The notes: generated by a model from the letters alone, not told the origin. Shown: positions 34,262 through 46,535, numbered from the stretch's first letter. The stretch: DNA of 64,000 bases from Pseudoneurospora amorphoporcata (GCA_033297205.1 MU859160.1:1-64000); one strand, 5' to 3'. Made by a program: numbers and translations.

Positions 34262-35401
34262 ATGCCTTTCCACAACGGCCTCCTCCCCCGCGAGGGCTTC
34301 AAGGGAGACACCCTCATCTCCCTAATTGGCAAGACCGCCTTCAACGCCAAACTCCTCCTCCCCCTCTTCCTCGCCGCCAAGTACACCAAGCGCGGCCAAG
34401 ACCTCTCCATCCTGCACCCCACAGCCTTCAAGCGCATCAAGACCCTCCTTATCCTCGCCCTCATCGGCGCTGCGAACCGCTACCTGAACCGACGCGTCCT
34501 CAACAACGGCGTATCCGACACCTACGACTGGGCGCGCGAGATTGTCCTCATCACCGGCGGCGCCGGCGGCATCGGCGGGGAGATGGTCAAGCTCTTTGCC
34601 GAGAAGGGCGTGAGCGTCGTCGTTCTCGACATCCAACCGTTGACCTTCAACGCCGGTCAGAACGTGCACTACTTCAAGTGCGATCTTACCGACCGGGCCA
34701 ACGTCGCCTCCGTCGCCCAAGAAGTCCGCAAGAAGGTCGGCGACCCGACAGTGCTGATCAACAATGCGGGTGTAGTCCAGGGCCGCACGGTGCTGGAGAC
34801 CACGGAAAAGGACTTGCGGTTTACCTTTGACGTCAACCTGTTCGCGCACTACTACACCGCGCAGGAGTTCCTGCCGTACATGATCCAGCGCAACCACGGC
34901 ATGGTGGTGACGGTAGCCAGCTTTGCTTCCTGGGTTTCCGTGCCAAACATGGTGGATTATGCGGCCTCGAAGGCGGCCGCGCTGTCGTTCCACCAGGGCC
35001 TGACGGCCGAGCTGCAGAGCACGTACAAGGCGCCCAGAGTCAGGACGATTGTGGTCAACCAAGGGTACACCAAGACACCGCTGTTCGAGGGGTACCAGAA
35101 TGGTTCGCCATTTATGCTGCCGCCGCTGGAGCCGGCGACTGTGGCGGAGGCGGTGGTCAGGAAGGTGTTGACGGGCGAGAGCGGACAGGTGGTGGTGCCC
35201 AAGACGGGCAACATCATGAGCGGGCTGGCGGCGTTCCCGCTTTGGTATCAGACGAGGTTGAGGGCAAAGAATGTGACGCTTATGAGCCAGTTTAAGGGTA
35301 GGAAGGTGGTGAAGGACTTGGATGCGTTTTACGAGGGGAGGGAGAAGGGGAAGGATGGGAAGGATGGGGGCGGGCCGGAGGGTAGCACCGTACTTGTTTG
35401 A
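34262..35401 (+). CDS. Membrane-anchored short-chain dehydrogenase/reductase (RDH10/17beta-HSD11-like)
   Basis: Intronless, 379 aa, CACAATGCC start. A hydrophobic segment at about residues 58-76 (IKTLLILALIGAANRYL) follows a basic region and probably anchors the protein in the ER or lipid-droplet membrane. The Rossmann fold starts at IVLITGGAGGIGGEMV (cofactor glycine motif, about 95-110), with acidic D at the end of beta-2 (VVVLDIQ) favouring NAD(H). Other landmarks are DLTD, LINNAGV, the catalytic serine in TVASFASWVSV, and YAASK with catalytic Tyr and Lys. This is a classical SDR. Close families oxidise retinol, steroids or long-chain alcohols; the substrate here is unknown. Confidence 0.9.
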   Translation: MPFHNGLLPREGFKGDTLISLIGKTAFNAKLLLPLFLAAKYTKRGQDLSILHPTAFKRIKTLLILALIGAANRYLNRRVLNNGVSDTYDWAREIVLITGGAGGIGGEMVKLFAEKGVSVVVLDIQPLTFNAGQNVHYFKCDLTDRANVASVAQEVRKKVGDPTVLINNAGVVQGRTVLETTEKDLRFTFDVNLFAHYYTAQEFLPYMIQRNHGMVVTVASFASWVSVPNMVDYAASKAAALSFHQGLTAELQSTYKAPRVRTIVVNQGYTKTPLFEGYQNGSPFMLPPLEPATVAEAVVRKVLTGESGQVVVPKTGNIMSGLAAFPLWYQTRLRAKNVTLMSQFKGRKVVKDLDAFYEGREKGKDGKDGGGPEGSTVLV

Positions 35402-37095
35402 GGAGGCTGAGGTTCTCTGCGTTTTTCTTTCTCTAAGACCGTTAACGCCAAAGCGTGGCACATAATTCCATCATACCTCCATTCAGGATTACGATGATGT
35501 TGAGTTGCCTTTCGGCCTTCCAAAATCAACCCACAGTTATTTCAGGATACACCATCACTCCTTGGAATCCTTTGGTGCCAATTAAAAGTCAGCCCAGGAG
35601 TGCCACTACCTGCGGCTCTACTCAGTGAGCTGAAGAAACCCACAAATTATCCTTTCACAGAACTTGCCAACATGCGAAGACTGTTCCTCCACTGAAGTTG
35701 GCCACAAGCGAGACCGCAGGAGAGTACTCAACCTGCTACCCTAACCCTGGCCTGGACGGTGCGTGACGGAGGCAAGAGCTCGGGAGAAGACACTCGTTCT
35801 TTCCTTGAACAAAATGTCCCAGAACAGAAAGGAAAATTTCTGCAAAGGGATTTCGCATGGATTCTTCCAAGTCCCTTTTACAAACTCGTGACATTTGGGG
35901 CTTTGTGCGATGATATCACCGAGTGTCCCACCCCCACCTCGCCCAACCTTCAAAACTTTACCATGGCGGCACTACCCGTTTTCGGGTTTCAACTGAACTT
36001 TACGTACTCCATCAAGAAGAGGCTTCATTAAACATCCAGAGACACCACAATACGAGTGTCACCGGGGAGTATGATGGTGTTGTCCGCGTCGTTGTAAGTC
36101 ATACGCATCCCAGGCATCGGTAACCGCCTCATAATTGTGGTTGATGTTGTTGAAGGGGTGGGGTTTGTCTTGAGGTACGTTGCGCTCTAAGCATGACCTT
36201 GCACACGGCCTCACGCCCACTAACAGGCCGCTCGCTGTATTGGCATATGCTGGCAGGGGCACACACCTATACCGTAGCCCGGGAGTTTGCAAAGCTTCAC
36301 TCCACGCCGTTCGGCCACATGTCCCAGTCCGGGGGTTGTTGCAAACACATGGAACACAAAGTGCTGACTTATTAACCCCTCGCTTCCACCACTTGGACCA
36401 ATTCCCATCACGCAGGTACTTCTATACCTGCCACCTGAAAAGCAAATTTTGAATACGCAACCAATACCTTCCTCCTATCGAGCGACATGGAGTTATGTTC
36501 TTGACATTGTCGAAGCAAGCCACCTCTAGCCCAACCTCGACTTCAAACAGCTCACGCAGGGACCGTTACGCTTGGCTTTGGCTATGCGGCGGGAATGATT
36601 AGCGAAGGAAGAGACCGGGAGATCGTTCCTGCCCGCTACCTTCAGGATCCCCGGGCACGAACGAAGGCGCAGCGGAACTGGTTGGGATCGCGACAAGCAA
36701 GGGGGACAATGCGGTGGAGGAGGCCCTTGGAGCACGGAACATAGGCATCAGACATGGTCGCGGGGAGGATTCTCATAGTGGGTAATGCTGGTAGGTAACT
36801 TTCTTCTAGGCGGACTCGCGCAGGAGCTCTCCTCGCGGGCCTTGTCCTTGGCGGACTTTGAATCCCTTTTGCTCTCAACGTCCAGCTCATGCTCGATGGC
36901 CCTTCCCCATCCGCACCCTCGACCCCCGAACGCACACGTGGAGGATTAGACAAGAAGAGAGCATACGACCGCAGAAGACCGAAGTTTAGACACGGAAGAA
37001 AATCAAGAGTACTTTACCGTAGGGAGTAACTAACATGAAGCTGCGGATGTTATCATAAAAAGCGAATTACATAGCCTCACTGCCTTTTTGTACAT
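35402..37095. other. Gene-free region
   Basis: No supported gene. Minus-strand frames near 36530-36950 have ordinary composition but match nothing recognised. The left end contains the SDR 3' UTR. Confidence 0.55.
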
Positions 37096-37345
37096 TCAAG
37101 AGACGGTCGTTAATGAGGGACTGTTAGCATTTAAATACGCAATATCAAAACACTCCGTCCCCAACTCCTTCAGCCTAATCTCCGCGCTCTCCAAGAATTT
37201 TTCTCTTGTGTTATCCCCTCCGTTGCTGGGGTAGATGACCTTGGGGTAGCCAGCGCCAAGCCACGGTCCTTCCAACCGGCCTCGCGAGTGAAGGCTTCCT
37301 GCTTGTTGGGGTTGCGTGGCCGACAGGTTGCCGAACGGGAGCCGA
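37096..37345 (-). pseudogene. Fragment of an aldo/keto reductase gene (aflatoxin-aldehyde-reductase-like)
   Basis: On the minus strand, one frame reads NKQEAFTREAGWKDRGLALAT. After a one-base shift near 37250 another reads VIYPSNGGDNTREKFLESAE and RLKELGTECFDIAYLNAN. In intact enzymes of the aldo/keto reductase family these pieces are contiguous, between the cofactor-binding start and the LKELGTDxVDIxYLHA strand. The catalytic Tyr region and the C-terminal two-thirds are not found nearby, so this is a small relic. Confidence 0.5.
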
Positions 37346-38137
37346 AACATTGGCGGGTGGGAGGGTGAATATAACTTTCAGCTCCAACAACCAGCAATCT
37401 GTGTGGTTGTGGTTGAGGAAGGAGAGCAGAGAAAATGGTTTCCTGAGATCTCAAGGTACCCAAGGTAGTTTGATCTCATCTTGCCGGTCACTTAAAAGGT
37501 CGTGCTCTGCTTGTCTTTTGCTCTTCACCCATCCTCCTTCTATAGCCTCCATAGCCGAGCGATGCAATAGCGACGATGACCCATATTTTCAAACAGTATC
37601 TTCTGGGCCCCCTCCTCACCGGTTGCGCCAGCATGCTCACCATTGACAGGTACTGATCTTCACAGTGCTCGCAAGTCCGTTGATTTGGGGAACGGCCGCG
37701 GCGGCCAAAGAGAAGGAGACAGAGCAGACATCCACGTCGACCCCCGCCCGACCCCCGCCGCCTGAATCATCCTTTCACCAAGTGGTGGTCAAATCGTCAT
37801 TACAATTGGAAGGAGCATTGAGTGCTCCTCCCCGCATTGAAGAAATTGAGTAGTTGACGGGAGGAACACGTATCTTCCCTTCTTTGTTATCATTGAGGAT
37901 TAACCATACGTCAAAGAAGACTCCTCTGCCATGCCATTCTAAGTCATAGATGTAAACAAGCTGTACAGAATTGGTATATAAGTAAATTAAAATGGTATCC
38001 TACTGCTCCTGTCCATGAACCGTGACACCATGACATGACAAAGTGACATGAACCAACCGGCCGACCAACCGACCCAAAGTCATACAGGACATCTCCACTA
38101 CTCAAAAGCGCGCCATCCATTACCCATCGATCATCGC
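37346..38137. other. Spacer between relic and palF
   Basis: A short plus-strand frame (37665-37853) rich in Thr, Pro and Glu has no ATG of its own and no resemblance. The right end is the 3' UTR of palF. Confidence 0.5.
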
Positions 38138-41058
38138 TCATCGCTCATACCGCGGCAGATACTCAACGGGCGGCGGGCTCGAAGAATCCGACCTTGCTTG
38201 CTGCTCTTGTTCCCCTAATGAATCGTGCGCATGCCCCGACGAGTGAAACGCCGGTGTCGGTACTTGTGATGACGACGACAGACCGCCAACAACCGTTACC
38301 GTACCCACAGATCCAGACAGGTGATTATTGTACGTGTACTCCGGTACAGTTTCTTCTTCGTGATTGCGACCGCTGTCACTAGGAACGCTGGGACCAGCGG
38401 CTGTATACCCACCGCCGTGATAGTCTTCATCGTTCTCGTAGAACACAGGGGCCGAGGGTTCAAAGGCTGCGACTGGGGCTGATGGCGATGCGGAAGGTTC
38501 CGCCCCGGGGGAGGGGCCCGCTGGTGTTACCGAACCTCCGTTTTCGTCGGGGATGTAATCCTCTGGGAACTCGGGCGGTGCGCTGGCCTCGGCCAATAGC
38601 CTCCTCCGTTCGAGTTCTTGCTTATCTTCGGTGGAGCTTAGAGGGTGGTGGGAAGGTCCTCTGAATATTGGGGGTGGTTGGTCGAGCTCTTCGAGTGTTG
38701 GCGCGGATGGTAGGTCCTCTGCTGGTGTTGGTGTGTATTCCGGAGCGAGAGTGTGCTCGAATGGCGATGCTGTTGCGGGTGTGGCGGCTGGTGTTGGAAC
38801 GTCGTCTTCTGCATCGTAGATGTTGTCCCCGTTCAGTAGTAGAGACGAGTCCATGGCGTAGTTGGAAGCGGATGGTGAGGATATGGCGGCAGAGGACGAT
38901 GATGCTGCCGCTATTGGTGGTTGGCTGGGTAGTAGGCGTTGTTCGGCACGTCTGATGCGCTCCTTTTCCGTAAGCCTGTTCTCATCAGGTAAGTCGGGTG
39001 GTGGTATATAGTGAGGCGCGGGTACCTCTTGCTCATGCGTTGATGAGTGGGCAACGTAATTCCAATATGGTGGTTGATGGACATAATCGTGTGGGTGAGT
39101 CGTTCGTGGAGGGTACGACGCATAGTCATCATCCGGATTCGCAGACTCGGGACCATATCCGTCATCGTCGTGCAGGCTATTCGACCAACCACCCTTTTCG
39201 TTGTACTCGTTCTCTAGGTAGCTGGGTCCACCAGCGACAGATGGTGTATGTGTAAGGCTGGGTCTTTGCGGACCCTTTCCTCGTAACCGGTTGCTGTCGG
39301 TTGTGCCGACAATGACCTCGTAGTATCCTGGAATGACTCCTTGTACCCTTTTGAGGTGATCTGTGTCCAGGATACTTGTGCTCCCTGTCGCCCCCCACAC
39401 TGGCAGTGTGCCGACGTTTTCGAAAGTATTTCCTACCACACCAGTGGCTCCCACTCGTGAGCCCGAAGACACTCCACCTTGTAGATGATTGGCGAGTTTG
39501 CCGCCCAGGTCCACGATGACTTCTACGAAGTACTTGAAACTGATCATTTCCCCAGGCACACCCTTAATGGTGGGAAAAGAGTCTTCTGGTACTCGTACTG
39601 ACGTCGTCAAGGTGGCAAAAAAATTCAGCGGATCTGTAATGAGAGGCGCAAATGCTTGTGACAGATCCTTTCGAAACATGCTGCAGGAACCCGCAGACGA
39701 CAGGGAAAGACCGCTGAGACCCGTCCTGGATTTGGGGTAATAATAGTCGTCTGATTCCGACTTTTTCCACTCCTCCGTGGAGAGCTGAAGCGGGGACGAG
39801 TCGATGCGCCCTTGTCTGAACAGTGTTACGATGACACCATGCATGCTTTTGACCATCTTGATGTGATTAACCGATACTCTGACGGGTATCATGTCGCCGG
39901 GTAAGCATCCTCCTTTAAGCACCTCCACGGTCAACTTGATGGTCCGTTCGTCCGCAAAGGATATCCGTTTCCCTGTTATGGCGGACCCCACGATGGCTAG
40001 TTGGTTTGTCTCGCTATGTGCTCGGCTCGGGTGCGTGCTGAGACTCGCGGCGCTATCGCCGCTGAGACTTCGCACCTCACTGTGTTGAACACTCCGCGGA
40101 GTTTGGCTAAAGCCTTCTTGACCAACATCATCGCCAACTACCGAGAGAGATCCTTCGGTCGATGTGTCGTTCATCCTTGCCGATTCTCCGTCGGACAATG
40201 GTTCTGGTACATCAGCAGACAGTCGTTCTGACGAAATCACAGAGCGCCTATCTCCACCGGCTGGCCGTTTCTTCTTGGTTCGCTTCGAAATGGGTCGGAG
40301 GTCAACAGTCTGAGCCTTGGGAGGGGCGAGCGGTCCAACATCCAGCTTTTCCATCAAGCAGATTTTGCGTTCGCAGCTAGTCGTTGGCGCTACCGATGTT
40401 GGGCGCGTTAGTGTTGCTGTGATCATGTAAGATATCGTACCACGTTCAAACTGGACAGTGTGTTAGCGACAGTCATGTCGTCTGATTCAAGGGTGCTGGT
40501 ACGCACATCGATGCTGCTGGGGAGACCGTCTGCTGGGAAGAGCAGATCAAAGTTGAACTCGTATCTTCCGGGCTCCAGCCGGCCATCGGAGCTGAGAACC
40601 TGCTCATCCTGAAACAGCGACGCATAGCCATTGTAGTATTTCTTGCGCTCCCCTCGACTGCTGATGTTATGGATCTCTGCTGGACTTCGAACGGGCTCGT
40701 TGTTTTGGGCGCCGGGTCCCTTGTAGACACGTACGTAGCCGTGCAGCAAGACGGTCAGGTGCGTGATGCGGACGGGCTTGACAACGGTCAGGACCACGGC
40801 GCCCTGCACATGGTCGCCGGCACTGTATTTGCGGTGAGGATCGTCGGGTCGGATATGGAAGTCGGCGATATTGCGGGTGCGTGATCGAAGAGGGAGGATG
40901 CTGAGGCGCTTCAGGAATTTTTTGCTGGTCGAGGAGTCGTCGGGCGCGGCGGCAGCTGGTGTTCTGGATTGGGGAGATGGCGTCGCAGTTGCAGAAGCGG
41001 CGGCGGCGGCGGCGGCGGCGGCACTGTTGCGGTCGGAGGCACTCGAGAAGGGGCCCAT
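38138..41058 (-). CDS. palF: pH-response regulator PalF/Rim8 (arrestin-like)
   Basis: Exons 41058-40507 and 40450-38138, with a 56-bp phase-0 intron, give 954 aa. After an Ala-rich start comes the arrestin N-domain: TRNIADFHIRPDDPHRKYSA, GAVVLTVVKPVRITHLTVLL and LEPGRYEFNFDLLFPADGLPSSID. A long basic, Ser-rich insert follows. The arrestin C-domain has ISFADERTIKLTVEVLKGGC, GDMIPVRVSVNHIKMVKS, VIVTLFRQGRI and MISFKYFVEVIVDLGGKL. The C-terminal 400 residues are Pro/Ser/Tyr-rich and probably disordered. In Aspergillus, PalF binds the pH sensor PalH, is ubiquitinated at alkaline pH and recruits the ESCRT-linked Pal complex that leads to cleavage of PacC. It should act at the plasma membrane. In Neurospora the orthologue is prr-3. 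Confidence 0.93.
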
Positions 41059-42485
41059 CTATGCGTGTAGCGTCGAGGACGGGGACGTGGTTCGTTGTCG
41101 TGGTGGAAGTTGGAAGAGGCGGCGCAAGTAGGGGTGCCTTCAAGGCCGTCACATTCGGGAATCAGCGCAGGGCTCGAAGCCGCATGCGCGACGGGCACAA
41201 GTAGAATAGGCGGCAGGTGGGCGGGCACTCGATTCGAGCGTCGGGATAGGTGTACCTATGTACGGGGTGGTGGTGGTGATGGTGGTGCCTCTGGTGGCGG
41301 CGGCCCTCGGGGCGTCCGGGCAGGCTGTCGGTCGCTACACCTGTAACTCAATCCACGGCAGCCTTCAATGTCGGGCTCGGACTCGTCCGAGTGAAATTGG
41401 CCGTGATGCCGGTGATGCCCCTGACGCGAGTACAGACGGTTATCGATCGCAAAGCCAAGAGATCTTTGAGTGACGGAGAAGGCTTGCGCTCTGGGGTTGC
41501 ATATGCCAAGGCTAGACAGTCCGGCGACAGTCCGCTGGGAGTTGATGGGGTTGTGCTTGGCTTGCCAAGAGATGTCGAAAGGTTCCAGGTTGAGGAGAGG
41601 TAGCAGGTAGTGGATGTGCCCACAGCCAGTGGATGCCCAGCCAGTGGATGTGACGATCAGAGGGGAATTAGGCCCGTGCGCTGCGGGAGTCACCTTGACT
41701 GTGGGCTTGATCCCCAATCCAGCCTAGCCCCCGGGCCTGCATCCACCAGCTGGCACGTTCACCTTTTTTCTTTTCCAATTTCATAACCGCTCGATATCGG
41801 AAGAGTAGCCCAGACTAGCAACAACATCAGATATCCCGCGGGCAGTCGATGATTCGACAAGCATCGACCTGGAATTCATGGAAACAGACCCAACGACGCT
41901 CACCTTCTTACACCAAACTACCGCCTTCACACTGTACTGGGCAAACAGTCTGTCGACCTACAGTGGGTACCACACATCAACGCACAACTTGGAATTTTCC
42001 CCGCAAAGCACACTAAAAAGTCAGCTTGAACACTCGTTGATTTTACCACATTTCTCAACTCTTGAACCGATGCACTTTCTTGCAATAGGAGCTCTCTATT
42101 CAAGTTTAATGATATGAGCTTCTTGCGGTTGATGGTGGTGCTAAAGCGATGTACACATCAGTACTTAAAAGTTTGCTAGCGCGGTTCTTCTGACCGAGAT
42201 GTGTGAAAATTTAACAAGAAAGTAACGGGATGACCACACGCAAAACAGAAAACTGAATAAAGTCTATGAGATGAAGGAAACGCATCGGGTTATACTAACT
42301 TCTTGCACAAAAATTGGTGGAATATTGGTTGAGTTGTAAAGAGTACGCAGTGAAGTCCTAAGCTAACGAACTTAACCAGTACTGATGTGTAGAGGTAGGT
42401 ATGTTGGTCTTGGGCACCACATCCTGGTTACTCTCCCCTATTACTAGCTCTCGGCGGTAAAATAGCCCTACAAAAGACCCATTTC

Positions 42486-42518
42486 CCCCGCGCCCTCCCC
42501 GCGCCCTCCCCGCGCCCT
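42486..42518. repeat. Three tandem copies of CCCCGCGCCCT
   Basis: Three exact 11-bp units lie head to tail in the 2.4-kb spacer between the divergent palF and F-box genes. Possibly a GC-box-like regulator array or a minisatellite. Confidence 0.85.
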
Positions 42519-43397
42519 TCCCCCTTCACAAAAAGTGGAAAGAATCCCTGCCCTAACTACAGACCCAATTCTAATGCACTCTCAATGCACGTAGGGACGT
42601 GGGGTTTGTTGTGCCTGAAAAGCAGAAGGGATGACCGTGCTCATCAAAATCAAAACAATAGTGTAGCTAGGGCTACGCGCCACGGCCCTGGCTTCTTAGC
42701 GATTTCGACGTATTCGGTTCAAGAAGACGAAAAGCCACAACGGTCCGTGTGGTGGTGTGACAAGACTGGTCGTCTTCTGCTCTCCACTTGTCCGAGAGTC
42801 GAGACCATCCGAAAGCATACGTCTTGTCACAGACGTGGAGACGGCGAGTTCCGCGATAATAACAACATCAGTTCGTTCACATGATGGGCCGAACATGATG
42901 GGGGCAACGAAGTGAGAGACACTCGCAAACACTGTGAGTTTTTTGCTTGTTCCCAATTGACTAAGCAAGGCGAATTGAACTGCTGCAAGTCACTCCCAGG
43001 TTCCTGTATCGTTTGTCCAACACCAAAGGAAAGTAACCACGACAATTAGGACCAAGAAACACCACAACCACAACAGACAATCGGATCCTAAAAAAGCCGA
43101 ACCTGAATGCCAAGAGCGGCGTGAAGCGCCGTGATATGCAAAAGATCCCCTCCCCGATTCCTCAGTGGTCCCAGTGGTCTCCTGGGTGCTTTCCCCAGCG
43201 CCTCACTCGTGACTGTTCTTTGCCGTCTTCGTCCCTGTTCGTCCGTTAGTGGTCTAGGCAACACCCCAGCAGCCCCTCTCTCAATGATACACTCATATTC
43301 GCTAGCCTCTTGGTAGGATGCCATCACAAAACGTTCGATCACAATCACATCATGATCTTACCTATTTTTTTTAGCCAACGTCAACACAAGTTGTGTT

Positions 43398-43403
43398 TAT
43401 AAA
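43398..43403 (+). promoter_or_regulatory. TATA box of the F-box gene
   Basis: TATAAA lies 80 bp upstream of the ATG at 43483, a typical distance for a short fungal leader. Confidence 0.45.
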
Positions 43404-43482
43404 CCTCTTCTCAGCCATTGACTTGATGGTTTTCTTGTGTCCAAGATCGTCATTAACCATACCATGAGAACCATTCTTCAAG

Positions 43483-45807
43483 ATGAGAGACATCGTTGAC
43501 CTACCACACGATCTCTTCCTCCTCGTCATTTCTTATCTTCCTCCCCGAACATGCGTCCTCTCTCGCTCCGTCTCTCGACGATGGCACGCAGCTTTCACCG
43601 ATGATCACAATTCGTATCTCTTGATGCGATGGAACTTTCCGATATGTCGTGAGATGCGTCTGGCCTCGGCCGCTGCCTTGTTACCATCAGCATTAGCATC
43701 AGCTTCAGACTTTGCCAACATCAACGACAATCTCGCCGTCGAGATCGCTTGTACTTCTCGCCATCTCCCACCATGGTCCGAAACATTTGCTCTCGTGGCC
43801 AGACGCTATCACCATCTCGGTCGAGGATCGGCTCGTGTTGTTGAGAAGCTCCAGATGGCTCGGCCAAGTCGTGAGAGTGACGAACCCTCTCCGTTCTCTT
43901 TCAAGGGAGTCGCTCCTTGGAACCGTTTCCTCCGTCTGGAGGAGAAGACGGCCGAGTTCCATTACCCCGATCCGGCGTGGTGGTACAGTCAAGAAGACGG
44001 AGTGCTCGTCTACCCAGCAGAAATCCGTGACAGGCCCAATACCCCATCATCATCATCAGATCCAGCCCACGGTTATGTCTACCACATCTTCGACCCGGCG
44101 ACTGGAACTGAATTCCCTGTTCCGTTCGATGTTCGCCGAAAGCACATCCGTCGAGTTCGTCTAGCCAAGGGGGTTCTGATATTCGAATGGGCTGAAGAGC
44201 ATCCCTATCTCCAGTTAAACGACAGAGAAATCCTTCATCGACACTTCGTGACTGCTTTCGACGTCATCCGAACACCCTCTCCCTCAGCCTGGACATGGAC
44301 GATCCAGTTCCGCTCAGAGTGGAAGCTACACTACCTCGGCCTCCCCATGAACCGACCCTACCGCTTCTTTTCCGCCCACACAGCCTCGCACTACGCCGTT
44401 TACTTCTGGCAACCCAACCGCTCGCGTCACCAAGACGACCCTATCGAGCAGCTCGCTGTCTGGGATATTTCTTCACCAAGTCCGTACCGTCCATCCGAGG
44501 ACCCTACAGGACATAACCGGCCACCAGTGGGCAACCGGGCGACTTCCATGCCTGCTGGCTTGTGGAATGGGACGGGAATCCACAGCACGACGACGACCAC
44601 CACAAGCACAACAGCCAGACAACCAAGAAAGAGGGCCAGTCCCGAACCGGAACCAACTCCAACTCCTACCGGTCCGCAAGTAATCCGCCGCATGACCTGG
44701 CACGAACTCGACTTCTACGGCCTGCGCCAGCGCGCCAACCCACAGCTGCGTAACCTTTCTCTGGATGACGGGAACCTCTATTTCATCGAGGAAGAACACC
44801 GCTGGGCAGAAGGGCAACATTCCTCTCCGAGCCCGCCTCGCGTTCACCGTGTCAAATGCACGGGTATTCCCATCGTGCCTTGCTCGCCGGCTGTTCCCAT
44901 TCCTTTGGTAACCAAAGAAGAGTCTGGGCCGGCTACGCCATCCCATGCTCAGTGTTACCAGGCACTGTTTACTTCAACCATCACTGACCCTGTTTACGGT
45001 CCCGTATGGATGGATCAGTGCGGTGCGGATGGGGATGTGAATATGAGTTTTTGTCAACGGGCTCATTCGGCTTCTCTGACCTCTTTTCCTTCATCCCCTT
45101 CCCCCGCCTCAACCTCTTCCCTCTTTCCCACTCCTCACGACCAGGACCGCGACCGGGGTCACTACCAGAGCCACGACCAGAGCCAGGGACAAGACCAACA
45201 CCTCCCCCCCTCCCCACCACTATCGCCCTCCTCAACCCGCTTCCCCCTCACAATCCCTTCCAACCAGAAAGCTCTCCTACATCACCTCCGTTCTCGTCCA
45301 CCTTCTCCTTCACAACCCTATTTCTCTCCACAACCATCTCCCACATATGCCACCCGCCGCAACAGGCAATCCCTCGACGACCTCCTTGCCCCAAGCAATC
45401 AACAGCGCTTCCCGGGCCTAGCCCCCTGCTGGCGCCACGAAGATTTCCCCTACCTGACCGTGGCACAAATGGTCGATTTCGCTGCGGGCGTGCGCATCAC
45501 GGCACGGCATTGTTTCATGTTGGAGACGGTATCGGTCTGTGTGAGGAATACTTGTATAGCTATCAAGCCGGGCCCAGCCGTGACGCCCAGAAGGCCGCTG
45601 GCGAGTGGTGAGGAGGGACATCATTCTCGGCGGCCACCAACACCAAGCAGCGAAGACGGGAAGAAGGAAACAGGGAGAAGTGAAGAAGTGCAATTCGCTG
45701 ATGACATGTGGAACCAGTTGGTGGGTCGGAAGGGGTATTTGGCTGGCGATGAGAGGTGGGTTTTGGGAGAGGATGAGGAGGGGAGGGTTACTATTGTTCG
45801 GTTTTAG
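43483..45807 (+). CDS. F-box domain protein
   Basis: Intronless, 774 aa. Residues about 3-45 (DIVDLPHDLFLLVISYLPPR, then VLSRSVSRRWHAAF) form an F-box, the Skp1-binding module of SCF ubiquitin ligases. The rest is a fungal-specific arrangement. A middle domain with WWYSQEDGVLVYP, GYVYHIFDPATGTEFPVPFD and HYAVYFWQP repeats has beta-propeller-like spacing. Ser/Thr/Pro-rich low-complexity stretches sit at about residues 350-400 and 525-640. A conserved-looking close reads CWRHEDFPYLTVAQMVDF and CVRNTCIAIKPG. It probably recruits one substrate to an SCF ligase; the target is unknown. An upstream ATG at 43464 is out of frame and could reduce translation. Confidence 0.85.
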   Translation: MRDIVDLPHDLFLLVISYLPPRTCVLSRSVSRRWHAAFTDDHNSYLLMRWNFPICREMRLASAAALLPSALASASDFANINDNLAVEIACTSRHLPPWSETFALVARRYHHLGRGSARVVEKLQMARPSRESDEPSPFSFKGVAPWNRFLRLEEKTAEFHYPDPAWWYSQEDGVLVYPAEIRDRPNTPSSSSDPAHGYVYHIFDPATGTEFPVPFDVRRKHIRRVRLAKGVLIFEWAEEHPYLQLNDREILHRHFVTAFDVIRTPSPSAWTWTIQFRSEWKLHYLGLPMNRPYRFFSAHTASHYAVYFWQPNRSRHQDDPIEQLAVWDISSPSPYRPSEDPTGHNRPPVGNRATSMPAGLWNGTGIHSTTTTTTSTTARQPRKRASPEPEPTPTPTGPQVIRRMTWHELDFYGLRQRANPQLRNLSLDDGNLYFIEEEHRWAEGQHSSPSPPRVHRVKCTGIPIVPCSPAVPIPLVTKEESGPATPSHAQCYQALFTSTITDPVYGPVWMDQCGADGDVNMSFCQRAHSASLTSFPSSPSPASTSSLFPTPHDQDRDRGHYQSHDQSQGQDQHLPPSPPLSPSSTRFPLTIPSNQKALLHHLRSRPPSPSQPYFSPQPSPTYATRRNRQSLDDLLAPSNQQRFPGLAPCWRHEDFPYLTVAQMVDFAAGVRITARHCFMLETVSVCVRNTCIAIKPGPAVTPRRPLASGEEGHHSRRPPTPSSEDGKKETGRSEEVQFADDMWNQLVGRKGYLAGDERWVLGEDEEGRVTIVRF

Positions 45808-46312
45808 GTGCCAAGTTTTGAGTTTCTGGCATGATTTGATGTGATGTTGGGCGGCTCCGTTGTCAGACGATAAACATTCCACTCTGTATTTATCGCGCAT
45901 CCTCTACTTTTTCACTTGCATAAAACCCTTTGGGAAAACACGTTCTGGCCATCGTTCAACCCCTAGACCATGTTCCAGCTCTTTTACCTCCTCCTTCCCC
46001 TGCTTGATTGACTGTCAAACAACTTGCCGACAATCACCTACCAGTATGACAAGACAAATCCTGGAAACATGACCCCTTGACCTGTCCCGGTCTCGTATAG
46101 CACCAAAACATCACAACGACACCGAAGTGGCAGTCACGAAGTATACCATCTATCAGTTACTCTTCATGTTCTTAGCAATTTCTTTTCGAATGGTAATCAA
46201 ATTCTTTTCAAGTTCGTCAAAGCCCTAAAATACATACATACAGAGAATGAACTAACGTAACGGGACTAAAGTCTAACTCCTCTACGCCAAACCGAACACC
46301 ACCAGAAAAAAG

Positions 46313-46343
<31 letters not shown>

Positions 46344-46535
46344 TCCTAAAATAATACTCCAACCACAACCAAACCAGCGAGGAAGGAGAAGAACAGGGAT
46401 ATTTTCGACACACCAACCCCCATAACGCTCCTCCGGTGCCATGTCCTCCCTCATCCACTTCCCTGCCCCCTTTCGCAATTAGTAAGAAAGTAAGAAAGCC
46501 TGCCTTCCACCTGCCATCGCCTTTCGTGGCCTCTT
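45808..46535. other. 3' region of the F-box gene with a poly-A tract
   Basis: No gene. It contains an uninterrupted A29 run at 46313-46341. Confidence 0.6.
46313..46341. repeat. Poly-A tract (29 A)
   Basis: Uninterrupted simple repeat, likely length-variable. Confidence 0.9.

Larger units (their letters stand above)
41059..43482. other. Divergent intergenic region between palF and the F-box gene
   Basis: No gene. It contains both promoters, an 11-bp GC-rich unit in three tandem copies (42486-42518) and a TATA box at 43398-43403. Confidence 0.6.

Noticed and set aside
34322..35461. 379-codon minus-strand frame
   Set aside because: It is antisense to the SDR gene; its Arg/His/Leu-rich text has no domain, while the plus strand has all SDR motifs.
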